Shown piece by piece: positions 16,918 through 24,689 of a DNA stretch of 64,000 bases. The position numbers and the translations under genes are program-made. The DNA comes from Duncaniella freteri (GTDB lineage Bacteria; Bacteroidota; Bacteroidia; Bacteroidales; Muribaculaceae), in assembly GCF_004766125.1 (NCBI RefSeq), contig NZ_SJSA01000001.1, positions 620,001-684,000 of the forward strand, given 5' to 3'. The first letter of the stretch is position 1; each line of letters starts with the position of its first letter. The notes under the pieces were generated by a model. It saw only the letters and a list, made by a program, of their open reading frames with translations, was not told the origin of the DNA and did not search any database.

Positions 16918-19860
16918 ATGACACCGTTCCTTCGACAAGTCGCCGAGGTATATCTCGCCAATGAGCGCGACGATATTATGGACTACTGCTTCGTGTTCCC
17001 CAACAAACGAAGCGGTATATTCTTCCGTCACTATCTCCGGCAACTCGCAAAAGGCTCACCTCTATGTATGCCTGACATTTCCACCATAGGAGAACTCACA
17101 GCCCGCATAGTGCCACTCGTGGAGGCTCCAAGGATGGAACAACTCTTCATTCTATACAACGAATACCGCAAGATAGGGGGTGAGGATATCGACTTTGACA
17201 GGTTTCTGTTCTGGGGAGAGATGATACTTAGTGACTTCAACGATGTGGACCAGTATCTCGTGGAACCGTCGAAACTGTTTGTCAACCTCCGACGCTACCG
17301 CGAAGTGAGTGCCAACTATCTTACCGACGAGCAGCGCGAAATACTGTCGAGATACTGGGGCGAGCAGTTTGAATCACCCTCTCCCGACCGATTTTGGGAA
17401 CATCTGCACTACAATTCACCTACTGAGCTCGAACAGAAATTTCTGAAACTTTGGGAAGTGCTCGACCCTCTGTATCACCGGTTCACATCCACATTGCAAG
17501 ATTCAGGCATGGGCACACAAGGGATGATCGCACGCCGGGCTGTGGAGAGCCTCAGAAAGTGCCGCACATCCGATCTGTCATGCCGTAGATACATATTCGT
17601 AGGGTTCAATGTTCTTACCCTCGCGGAACTGTCGATGTTCGAACTTCTTGACGCAAAGGGTGTGGCTGACTTCTATTGGGACAATGCATCTCCTGCCATG
17701 CGCGACAAAGGTAACGCAGCATCACGGTTCATAGACCGCAACACAGAGCGTTTCCGCTCTCGCTATGACATTGATACCATATACCCGCATACCGGAGTGG
17801 AATTCCCTGAGATACATCTGAAAGGCATACCCTCTTCTACAGGTCAAGCCAAGATGGCAGGCAAACTTCTGAACGACTGGATCACCGACGGCACAATATC
17901 CGACCCAGCCAATGCCATAAACACAGCTGTGGTACTTCCGGACGACTCACTGCTCATACCGATGATACATTCCGTACCGGAACAGATGTCGAATCTCAAT
18001 GTCACCATGGGATTGCCTATGCGCACCACATCGTTCGCCTCGCTCATCAATTCACTGGTATCGATGCATCTGCGTGCCACAGAGACACGCGGCGAATGGT
18101 GCTATTTCTATGATGACATAAAGAATGTTGCCACTCACCCGCTGCTCGGGGCTATCGACCGGGAAGGATGCGATGCCATAATGCGCACCCTCATGCAGCA
18201 ACGCATCTATATGCTTCCCGCATCCGAGGCTCAACGGCTGGCACCTGCTACAGCATATGTGTTCGCGCCAATCGACAATCCAAATTCCATCGACAGTGTA
18301 TACAGTTACTTCCATACCCTGCTGACATCACTGAAAGAAGCCCTTGCCTCCCATGACAACGACCCAGAGAAATTCTTCGTAAGCTCATATCTCGACGCTC
18401 TCGACGAACTCAGGGGTGCAGCATTGAAATGGGGCATTGAAATGAAGGACTCCACATTCATACAGCTTCTACAGAAAGCCATATCGGGAGTGTCGGTGAG
18501 CTTCATAGGTGAACCTCTGCGCGGATTGCAGATCATGGGGGTACTCGAAACCCGCGCACTGGACTTCGACAACATCATTCTGCTGTCGATGAACGAGCGG
18601 ATATTCCCTCGCAAACACTATTCCCGCTCGTTCATCCCCGACTCGCTGAGACGAAGCTACGGAATGGCAACCACCGATTTTCAGGAATCCATATATGCCT
18701 ACTACTTCTACAGACTCATAAGCCGTGCCAGAAATGTAGCAATATACTATGACTCCCGCAACGGTGCGACATATTCGTGCGAGATGTCACGATACATCAC
18801 CCAACTCATATACCTACATCCCGAATGTAAAATCAGCCATTCATCAGGCATATACGAATTCACTCCTCCCGAAAAACCGGTCATCGCCATAGAGCGCACC
18901 CCTGAAATCAAACAGAGACTCCTCGAATTCTGCATTCCAGGTGGCAGACCACTGTCAGCATCATCAATCAACGACTACATCAGCTGCCCACTCAGATTCT
19001 ATCTTCAGCAGCTTGGAGGACTGAATGCCGACAATGAACTCACGGACTATATGGACTCTGCCACCTACGGCACAATAGTCCATGCTGTCGCCGAAAAGGT
19101 ATATACAGGATGGCGCGGGGATGCCCAATCGATAAAGATAACCGATGATATGCTCGACGGCATAATAAAATCGAAAAGCACTCTCGACCGTCTTATCACC
19201 GAATGCATCAACAAGGAGTTCAACCGGCGAGGCGAAGGTGACACCACACCGCTGGTAGGTGAGGCAAGGGTGATGGGCAATCTCATCAAACATATCCTTG
19301 TGAGAATGTTTGAAGAAGAAAAGAAGTTCACACCATTTGACTTCATAGATGCCGAACACCGTATAGAGGGCACCATGAGACTCGCTGACGACCTGACCAT
19401 CAATATCAAACAATATATCGACCGTGTGGACCGCGTGTATCCCTCCGGAGGATACGGCGACCCTGCGCGCGGATGCATCAGAATAGTCGACTACAAGACC
19501 GGAGGAGACAAGACGGAGTTCACAACACTCGACCACCTCTTCGACCCAACAATAAAGGACCGGAGGCATGCTCTGCTACAAGCATTCTTCTATGCCAGAG
19601 CCTATGCTGAGAAATTCAGATACGACGGACCTATACAGCCAATGATCTACAAGCTAAAGACACTCTATAGCGAAGGGCTGAAGCCTATTTCATTCAATAA
19701 GTCCCCATTGGAAGATTACCATGAGATTATTGATGAATACATGACGCGTTTTGAAGCCCTGATACGTGAAATCATATTGTCGGACAAGCCATTCAGCCAG
19801 GCAGAATGCGATGACACATGCTCTTTCTGCCGTTTCAAGACTCTGTGCCGCCGACAGTAG
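16918..19860 (+). CDS. PD-(D/E)XK nuclease family protein (AddB-like)
   Basis: A 980-residue protein related to AddB, the non-motor subunit of the AddAB recombination helicase-nuclease. The N-terminal two-thirds is an inactivated helicase-like region (FVFPNKRSGIFFRHYL; LPDDSLLIPMIHSVPE; LETRALDFDNIILLSMNERIFPR, the UvrD-type 'D-x-V-x-L' region). The C-terminus (from LSASSINDYISCPLRFYL, about 680) is the RecB-type nuclease, with H in IVHAVAE, D and K in RIVDYKTGGD, and Gln/Tyr in LLQAFFYARAYA. Cys in ISCPLRFYL and the terminal CDDTCSFCRFKTLC (C-x6-8-C pattern) would ligate the AddB-type 4Fe-4S cluster. The ATPase partner AddA is not in this window. Confidence 0.85.
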   Translation: MTPFLRQVAEVYLANERDDIMDYCFVFPNKRSGIFFRHYLRQLAKGSPLCMPDISTIGELTARIVPLVEAPRMEQLFILYNEYRKIGGEDIDFDRFLFWGEMILSDFNDVDQYLVEPSKLFVNLRRYREVSANYLTDEQREILSRYWGEQFESPSPDRFWEHLHYNSPTELEQKFLKLWEVLDPLYHRFTSTLQDSGMGTQGMIARRAVESLRKCRTSDLSCRRYIFVGFNVLTLAELSMFELLDAKGVADFYWDNASPAMRDKGNAASRFIDRNTERFRSRYDIDTIYPHTGVEFPEIHLKGIPSSTGQAKMAGKLLNDWITDGTISDPANAINTAVVLPDDSLLIPMIHSVPEQMSNLNVTMGLPMRTTSFASLINSLVSMHLRATETRGEWCYFYDDIKNVATHPLLGAIDREGCDAIMRTLMQQRIYMLPASEAQRLAPATAYVFAPIDNPNSIDSVYSYFHTLLTSLKEALASHDNDPEKFFVSSYLDALDELRGAALKWGIEMKDSTFIQLLQKAISGVSVSFIGEPLRGLQIMGVLETRALDFDNIILLSMNERIFPRKHYSRSFIPDSLRRSYGMATTDFQESIYAYYFYRLISRARNVAIYYDSRNGATYSCEMSRYITQLIYLHPECKISHSSGIYEFTPPEKPVIAIERTPEIKQRLLEFCIPGGRPLSASSINDYISCPLRFYLQQLGGLNADNELTDYMDSATYGTIVHAVAEKVYTGWRGDAQSIKITDDMLDGIIKSKSTLDRLITECINKEFNRRGEGDTTPLVGEARVMGNLIKHILVRMFEEEKKFTPFDFIDAEHRIEGTMRLADDLTINIKQYIDRVDRVYPSGGYGDPARGCIRIVDYKTGGDKTEFTTLDHLFDPTIKDRRHALLQAFFYARAYAEKFRYDGPIQPMIYKLKTLYSEGLKPISFNKSPLEDYHEIIDEYMTRFEALIREIILSDKPFSQAECDDTCSFCRFKTLCRRQ

Positions 19861-19895
19861 CCTGCAACACCCCATACCAACACCGTTTCCTTATC

Positions 19896-20990
19896 ATGAA
19901 AGTCTACATCCACGTGCCGTTCTGCCATTCAAAGTGTGCTTACTGCGACTTCTATTCCACACCGCGAAACGAAATGATGGAGGCGTACACCGACACCGTT
20001 GGTAAAGAATGGACGTCGACAGGGGGCAATTCGGTACCTGACACAATATATATAGGAGGAGGCACTCCATCGAGCCTGCCATTGCCATTGCTTGACAGGC
20101 TGATAGCACACATTACCACAACACTGCCGCTGAGAGAATTCACAATAGAGGCAAACCCTGAAGATATCACCTCCGAATGGGCAGAACATATTGCCTGCCA
20201 CACAGCTATTGACCGTGTGAGCATGGGGATACAGACATTTGATGAAGACTCGCTTAGATTTCTTGGCAGACGTCACACAGGAGCGCAAGCAGTCAAAGCG
20301 ATAGAAACCCTCCGCAATGCCGGAATACGCAACCTGTCATGCGACCTCATATACGGACTGCCAGGTCAGACTCTCGAAGGATGGAAAAGCAATATTGACA
20401 AGCTTATCAGTCTGCATCCCGAGCATATATCAGCCTATCTGCTCAGTTTCGAGCCCAAGACACGATTGGGTGTAATGCTCCGGAAGGGAACTGTAGAGGA
20501 AGCTACCGACGAACTGGCAGAAAGAATGTATGCCTATCTGTGCGATGCCACCCGCGCCGAAGGATACTGCCATTATGAAATCTCCAACTTTGCACTTCCG
20601 GGGCACGAAGCCATCCATAATTCATCCTACTGGGACGGTTCCGATTACATCGGACTCGGGCCAGGAGCGCATTCAATGGTCAATGGCGTCAGATGGTCCA
20701 ACCCCTCATCGCTAAAGGGGTATATTGACTCACAAGGGTCAGGGTTCAGGGTAATCGAAGATGAGGATGCCAAGAACAGGTTCAACGATGTTCTTATCAC
20801 ATCACTGCGCACATCAAGAGGCCTTGACCCTGACATGATTCCCGAAGAATTCCGAAAAGAGTTTGAACAAGTATCATCACGCCTCATACTATCAGGCAAC
20901 CTTATATATACGCCTCAACAACGGCTCGTCATCCCTGAGGACAAATGGCTGACAAGCAACAATATACTCCTTGACCTAATAGTTGTATAA
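19896..20990 (+). CDS. hemW: HemW-like radical SAM protein (heme chaperone family)
   Basis: HemW is a radical-SAM protein related to oxygen-independent coproporphyrinogen III oxidase that binds heme and is proposed to insert it into respiratory enzymes. From ATG 19896 the 364-residue protein begins MKVYIHVPFCHSKCAYCDFY with the CX3CX2C cluster motif. It continues with TIYIGGGTPSSLP, FTIEANPED, RVSMGIQTF, CDLIYGLPGQT and a C-terminal HemW domain (YWDGSDYIGLGPGAHSMV). HemN has extra N-terminal residues and a further Cys (CX2CXC), which HemW lacks; the motif here fits HemW. Longer in-frame starts upstream overlap the nuclease gene and add sequence without homology. It starts 35 nt after the nuclease gene. 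Confidence 0.9.
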   Translation: MKVYIHVPFCHSKCAYCDFYSTPRNEMMEAYTDTVGKEWTSTGGNSVPDTIYIGGGTPSSLPLPLLDRLIAHITTTLPLREFTIEANPEDITSEWAEHIACHTAIDRVSMGIQTFDEDSLRFLGRRHTGAQAVKAIETLRNAGIRNLSCDLIYGLPGQTLEGWKSNIDKLISLHPEHISAYLLSFEPKTRLGVMLRKGTVEEATDELAERMYAYLCDATRAEGYCHYEISNFALPGHEAIHNSSYWDGSDYIGLGPGAHSMVNGVRWSNPSSLKGYIDSQGSGFRVIEDEDAKNRFNDVLITSLRTSRGLDPDMIPEEFRKEFEQVSSRLILSGNLIYTPQQRLVIPEDKWLTSNNILLDLIVV

Positions 20991-20996
20991 AAAATT

Positions 20997-21024
20997 AATG
21001 GAGCTATTTATCAATAGCCCCATT
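20997..21024. terminator. Hairpin between convergent hemW and purF-like genes
   Basis: Arms 20997-21007 (AATGGAGCTAT) and 21014-21024 (ATAGCCCCATT) pair with one mismatch around a 6-nt loop. A/T runs on both sides would serve either strand. Confidence 0.65.
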
Positions 21025-21049
21025 ATCGTATTTTCATAAAAAATTTCTG

Positions 21050-22486
21050 CTACTCGTGGTCCTGACGGTAAGCCTCATCGGGATGATAGCTCGAACCATC
21101 GAAACAATGGGTGCAGACCGACTCCTTTGGCATACCGATACTGTCGATAAGAGCCTCTATCTTGGAGAACTGGAGGGTGGAAAGCTCCAATCGACGAGCA
21201 ATCTCAGCTACAAGACGGTTATATTCAGGAGTGCCAGTAGTGGCATATGCCTTAAGATTCTTATCGGGATCGCCCTCGAAATCATTGATGATCTGGCGTG
21301 TGATAAGTTCCATATCGCTCTTTGAGGATGTGAATCCGATGAAAGGACATCCGTACACAAGCGGCGGGCAGGATATGCGGGCGTGCACTTCACGTGCTCC
21401 ACATTCATAGAATGTGCGCACATTGTCACGAAGCTGAGTACCACGGACAATAGAGTCGTCACAGAACACAACACTCTTGTCATGAAGTATGGCACGGTTG
21501 GGGATTAGCTTCATTTTAGCCACAAGAGAGCGACGCGACTGGTTGCCAGGAGTGAAGCTGCGTGGCCATGTGGGAGTGTACTTGAGCACGGCGCGGCGAT
21601 AAGGGATACCTCTCCCCTCGGCATATCCGAGAGCGTGACCTACACCTGAATCCGGAATTCCGCACACACAATCAGCCTCGGTAGGGTCCTCATGCCCCAT
21701 CTGTCTGCCGGCTTCCTCTCGTACATCCTCTACATTGATACCCTCATAGTCACTGCCGGGGAACCCATAATAGACCCAAAGGAAAGAACATATCTGACAA
21801 CGGGATGCAGGCTTCTGGAGCACTTCTATGCTTTCGGCGCGCAGACGCACTATCTCACCTGGACCCACATCACGAAGACGCTCGTAATCAAGATTCGGGA
21901 AAGCCGAAGTCTCGCTTGCCACCGCATATGCCCCCTCCTTGTGACCTATCACTATAGGTGTGCGGCCGAGATAGTCGCGAGCTGCGATAATACCGTCCTC
22001 CGTGAGAATAAGCATAGAGCAGGAACCCTTTATCTTACGATACACAAGGTTGATGCCATCGACAAAGGTCTCGCCCATATTAATCAGCAATGCCACAACC
22101 TCGGTCTGATTTATATTATTGGCTGACAGCTCGCTCAGATGCATACGCTGCTCAAGGAGCTCGGAAGCTATCTCACGAAGATTGTTGATTTTTGCGACCG
22201 TGACCACTGCGTAACGTCCCAGATGGGAGTTCACTATAATCGGCTGCGGATCGGTGTCGCTTATTACCCCGAGCCCTTGATTGCCTACAAAATGGTCGAG
22301 CTCGTCCTCAAATTTAGAGCGGAAATAGTCTCGTTCGAGACTGTGGATAGTACGGTTAAATCCCTTCTCAGGGTCAAATGTAACCATTCCGGCACGCTTT
22401 GTGCCAAGGTGAGAATGATAATCGGTGCCGTAGAACAAGTCATTGACACATGGCTCACGCGAAATCGCGCCGAAAAAGCCTCCCAT
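21050..22486 (-). CDS. Amidophosphoribosyltransferase-like protein lacking the N-terminal Cys nucleophile
   Basis: A 478-residue PurF homologue. PurF makes phosphoribosylamine from PRPP and glutamine. The PRPP loop VVFCDDSIVRGTQL (about 340), the GIPDSGVGHALGYA and KYTPTWPRSFTPGNQSRR regions, and four Cys in positions matching the B. subtilis-type iron-sulfur ligands (CSFLWVYYGFPGS, GCPFIGF, CTHC near 457) are all present. The amidotransferase N-terminus, normally M-C-G-V-F-G, is MGGFFGAISREP here: the Cys2 nucleophile is replaced by Gly. ATG 22486 was chosen because GGFFG aligns with CGVFG; upstream in-frame codons offer no Cys2. It may use ammonia or have a non-enzymatic role. Similar MGGFFG paralogues exist in other Bacteroidales, as I recall. 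Confidence 0.85.
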   Translation of the reverse strand: MGGFFGAISREPCVNDLFYGTDYHSHLGTKRAGMVTFDPEKGFNRTIHSLERDYFRSKFEDELDHFVGNQGLGVISDTDPQPIIVNSHLGRYAVVTVAKINNLREIASELLEQRMHLSELSANNINQTEVVALLINMGETFVDGINLVYRKIKGSCSMLILTEDGIIAARDYLGRTPIVIGHKEGAYAVASETSAFPNLDYERLRDVGPGEIVRLRAESIEVLQKPASRCQICSFLWVYYGFPGSDYEGINVEDVREEAGRQMGHEDPTEADCVCGIPDSGVGHALGYAEGRGIPYRRAVLKYTPTWPRSFTPGNQSRRSLVAKMKLIPNRAILHDKSVVFCDDSIVRGTQLRDNVRTFYECGAREVHARISCPPLVYGCPFIGFTSSKSDMELITRQIINDFEGDPDKNLKAYATTGTPEYNRLVAEIARRLELSTLQFSKIEALIDSIGMPKESVCTHCFDGSSYHPDEAYRQDHE

Positions 22487-22528
22487 AGTGTATAATGAAT
22501 GATTGGTCGTTAATGATTTTTCCGGGTG

Positions 22529-22536
22529 CAAAGTTA
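22529..22536 (-). promoter_or_regulatory. -7 element for the purF-like gene
   Basis: Minus-strand TAACTTTG; predicted start near 22524, about 40 nt before ATG 22486. A -33-like TTGTGT overlaps the foot of the upstream terminator hairpin. Confidence 0.5.
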
Positions 22537-22558
22537 CAAAAAAATCCTCTATACACAA

Positions 22559-22592
22559 CATTCCCGAATCTCAAAACAGAGGTCCGGGAATG
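22559..22592 (-). terminator. Terminator-like hairpin after the rpmB-rpmG-DUF4295 operon
   Basis: CATTCCCG (22559-22566) pairs with CGGGAATG (22585-22592), with a smaller inner stem CTC/GAG. It lies 34 nt beyond the DUF4295 stop codon. Confidence 0.6.
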
Positions 22593-22625
22593 ATATATAG
22601 TGTAAAATAGAGCATTCAGCTCAGT

Positions 22626-22775
22626 TTACTTGAGTATGTCCTTTACAGCATCGTTAGGAACCATCTGTTCCTGGAATGTATAAGCACCGGTCTTTGCCGA
22701 CTTAACGACCTTGATGACCTTGCTGTAGGTGCGGCCCTCACCTTTCTGGAGGGTTGCAACGACTTTCTTTGCCAT
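22626..22775 (-). CDS. DUF4295 small basic protein
   Basis: A 49-residue Lys-rich protein reading MAKKVVATLQKGEGRTYSKV and continuing through KSAKTGAYTFQEQMVPNDAV to KDILK. The length, MAKK start and KTGAYTF core match the DUF4295 family, which occurs next to rpmG and rpmB across Bacteroidota. The function is not established; the constant linkage to two ribosomal protein genes and the basic character suggest a ribosome-associated role (inference). The gap from the rpmG stop to this start is 12 nt, so it is clearly the third gene of the operon. Confidence 0.88.
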   Translation of the reverse strand: MAKKVVATLQKGEGRTYSKVIKVVKSAKTGAYTFQEQMVPNDAVKDILK

Positions 22776-22787
22776 GAATCAGTGAGA

Positions 22788-22976
22788 TTATTTAATTTCC
22801 TTGTGTACGGTGACTCTCTTGAGGACGGGATTGTACTTCTTCAGCTCCAGACGCTCAGTTGTGTTCTTGCGGTTCTTGGTGGTAATATATCGTGAGGTAC
22901 CGGGCATACCGCTTGCCTTGTGCTCGGTGCATTCGAGGATGACCTGAACGCGATTTCCTTTAGCTTTCTTTGCCAT
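22788..22976 (-). CDS. rpmG: 50S ribosomal protein L33
   Basis: A 62-residue ribosomal protein of the large subunit. The sequence [20 protein letters not shown], then [23 protein letters not shown] and [11 protein letters not shown], is a textbook L33. Only one Cys is present, so this is a zinc-free form (no CXXC pairs). It is 4 nt downstream of rpmB and 12 nt upstream of the DUF4295 gene. Confidence 0.97.
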   Translation of the reverse strand: MAKKAKGNRVQVILECTEHKASGMPGTSRYITTKNRKNTTERLELKKYNPVLKRVTVHKEIK

Positions 22977-22980
22977 CTTC

Positions 22981-23241
22981 TTAAATGATGTCTAAGTATT
23001 TGACTTCGTTGATGTAACCCTTTACGGCTGCCTCTTTGATAGCTGCATCGAGGCCCTTCTTGTTGATGGTGCGTAGACCTGCGGCCGAGATGGTCAGTGT
23101 GATCCAAGCTTGCTCCTCAACCCAGAAGAATTTCTTGTTGAAGAGATTTACGTCAAACTTGCGCTTGGTGCGACGCTTTGAGTGCGACACATTGTTGCCC
23201 ACCATTGCTTTCTTGCCGGTAATCTGACAAATTTTTGACAT
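22981..23241 (-). CDS. rpmB: 50S ribosomal protein L28
   Basis: An 86-residue large-subunit protein with [29 protein letters not shown] at its start, the conserved [11 protein letters not shown] block, and [15 protein letters not shown] towards the C-terminus. Only one Cys is present, so no zinc site. It is the first gene of the operon rpmB-rpmG-DUF4295, preceded by a near-consensus Bacteroidota promoter. Confidence 0.97.
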   Translation of the reverse strand: MSKICQITGKKAMVGNNVSHSKRRTKRKFDVNLFNKKFFWVEEQAWITLTISAAGLRTINKKGLDAAIKEAAVKGYINEVKYLDII

Positions 23242-23373
23242 GGCTGTTGGTTTTTATCTCTTTGATTTATTGTTTATTATCGGGAAGCGTGGTCCACCAT
23301 CTAATGCCTCATATCGCTGCACGGCGCATCATTTCCGTTCAGCTTTTACACAAGGTGCCACGAATTTCGACTG

Positions 23374-23405
23374 CAAAGTTAAGTACTTTTCAGCGTTTTA
23401 CCAAA
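23374..23405 (-). promoter_or_regulatory. Consensus Bacteroidota promoter of rpmB operon
   Basis: On the minus strand, -33 TTTG (23402-23405), a 20-nt spacer and -7 TAACTTTG (23374-23381), an exact match to the housekeeping sigma consensus. The start would be near 23369, about 128 nt upstream of rpmB. The long leader may carry ribosomal-protein control, but I see no specific structure. Confidence 0.75.
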
Positions 23406-23452
23406 TAATATTAGTCTTTATTGATTATTTCTTACACTATTTAACAAAGCTA

Positions 23453-23493
23453 TGAGAGTGTGCAATGACTTCATACATTCACGGCACACTCTC
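23453..23493 (-). terminator. Hairpin downstream of the ROK kinase gene
   Basis: GAGAGTGTGC (23454-23463) and GCACACTCTC (near 23484-23493) are inverted repeats bracketing a 20-nt loop, 20 nt past the ROK stop codon. The following minus-strand sequence is A/T-rich but without a long T run. Confidence 0.5.
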
Positions 23494-23512
23494 GCTTTAT
23501 CTCATTCAGATA

Positions 23513-24487
23513 TCATGCCTGACCGGGAAGGGGCTTGGCTTCCCAACCGAGAGCACTGGCCCCGAGGACTGCTGCATCAGCCTCCTTCAGTTCGGACAGG
23601 AGCACCTTCACCTTGCCTTTGAACATGTTCATCATGTTCTTCTCCATAGATTCCTTCAGCGGACGCATGAGAAGATCACCCGATTTGGCAAGACCGCCGA
23701 ACAGGATTATAGCCTCAGGCGAGGAGAACACAGTGAAATCGGCAAACGCCTCGCCAAGAATATTTCCGGTGTATTCGAATATCTCAGCGGCGAGCCTGTC
23801 ACCGTTGACAGCCGCATCATAGACATCCTTTGACGTGATGGACTCCACAGGTATATTGCGTAGGGCTGACGGCTCATTGCGCACTTCAAGGAACTCACGC
23901 GCTGTACGTGCCACACCTGTAGCAGAACAGTATGCCTCCAGACATCCTGTGCGACCACAGCCACACAGGCGGCCGTTGTTGCGCTTCATGATTGTGTGAC
24001 CGAGCTCCCCTGCAAAACCGTCGTGACCGTACACGAGTTGTCCGTTGATGACGATACCCGATCCTACACCTGTGCCGAGGGTGATCATAATGAAGTTCTT
24101 CATTCCACGGGCGGCACCATAGGTCATTTCACCTATGGCTGCGGCATTGGCATCATTGGTGATTGCTACAGGTATGCCGAACTTCTCGCTTACCATCTGT
24201 GCGAAAGGCAGAGGGGTAGGCCATGGGATGTTGACAAGTTTCTCGATCATTCCTGTATAATAGTTGGCATTAGGGGCACCTATACCGATACCGTGAATCT
24301 TCTCCACGGCATCATTTGCCTCCAGCAGACGCATGACATTCTCATAGAGTTCATCTATGTAGTCCTTCACATCTGCATGCTTGAGTGTCTTTATTGAAGA
24401 GCTTGCTATCACTACGCCTCGGGCGTCAACGATACCGAATACCGTGTTGGTACCGCCTATATCGATACCTAATACATAGGGTTTCAT
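23513..24487 (-). CDS. ROK family sugar kinase (glucokinase-like)
   Basis: ROK proteins include ATP-dependent sugar kinases and repressors. This 324-residue protein has no N-terminal helix-turn-helix, so it is a kinase. Motifs: phosphate-binding GIDIGGTNTVFGIVD (5-19), sugar-site NDANAAAIGEMTYGAARG (about 139-156), ITLGTGVGSGIV, the catalytic-region GELGHTIMKRNNGR and the zinc motif CGCGRTGCLEAYCS (His plus three Cys), and the C-terminal ATP-site IILFGGLAKSGDLL. Glucose is the usual substrate in Bacteroidota homologues, but N-acetylmannosamine or other hexoses are possible. It is transcribed alone, upstream of the ribosomal operon. Confidence 0.9.
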   Translation of the reverse strand: MKPYVLGIDIGGTNTVFGIVDARGVVIASSSIKTLKHADVKDYIDELYENVMRLLEANDAVEKIHGIGIGAPNANYYTGMIEKLVNIPWPTPLPFAQMVSEKFGIPVAITNDANAAAIGEMTYGAARGMKNFIMITLGTGVGSGIVINGQLVYGHDGFAGELGHTIMKRNNGRLCGCGRTGCLEAYCSATGVARTAREFLEVRNEPSALRNIPVESITSKDVYDAAVNGDRLAAEIFEYTGNILGEAFADFTVFSSPEAIILFGGLAKSGDLLMRPLKESMEKNMMNMFKGKVKVLLSELKEADAAVLGASALGWEAKPLPGQA

Positions 24488-24590
24488 GGATTGAACTTTA
24501 GAAGATTTTAATTGTAAAAGCTATTGGATTTGAATAAAATAAGAGGTTTAATTCTTAACTTATCCACAAACTTACGTATTTTTTCTCAGA

Positions 24591-24625
24591 AAACATCCTA
24601 TTTAACCGATTTTTAGAGGATGTTT
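24591..24625 (-). terminator. Hairpin downstream of recG
   Basis: AAACATCC (24591-24598) pairs with GGATGTTT (24618-24625) about 65 nt beyond the recG stop, and upstream of the ROK gene. The minus-strand sequence after it is T-rich (AGAAAAAATACG has the complement run at 24579-24585). The stretch also holds a possible -7 (TAAGTTTG, 24567-24574 minus strand) for the ROK gene. Confidence 0.45.
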
Positions 24626-24689
24626 AATAACATCTGTCACTATAAAGCATGCGACACGCTGTTCAAGACACTGATTATCAAGCTATACA

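Noticed and set aside
20997..21024. Riboswitch in the purF-like/hemW gap
   Set aside because: Only a simple hairpin with A/T tracts between convergent genes; there is no leader upstream of a gene for it to control.
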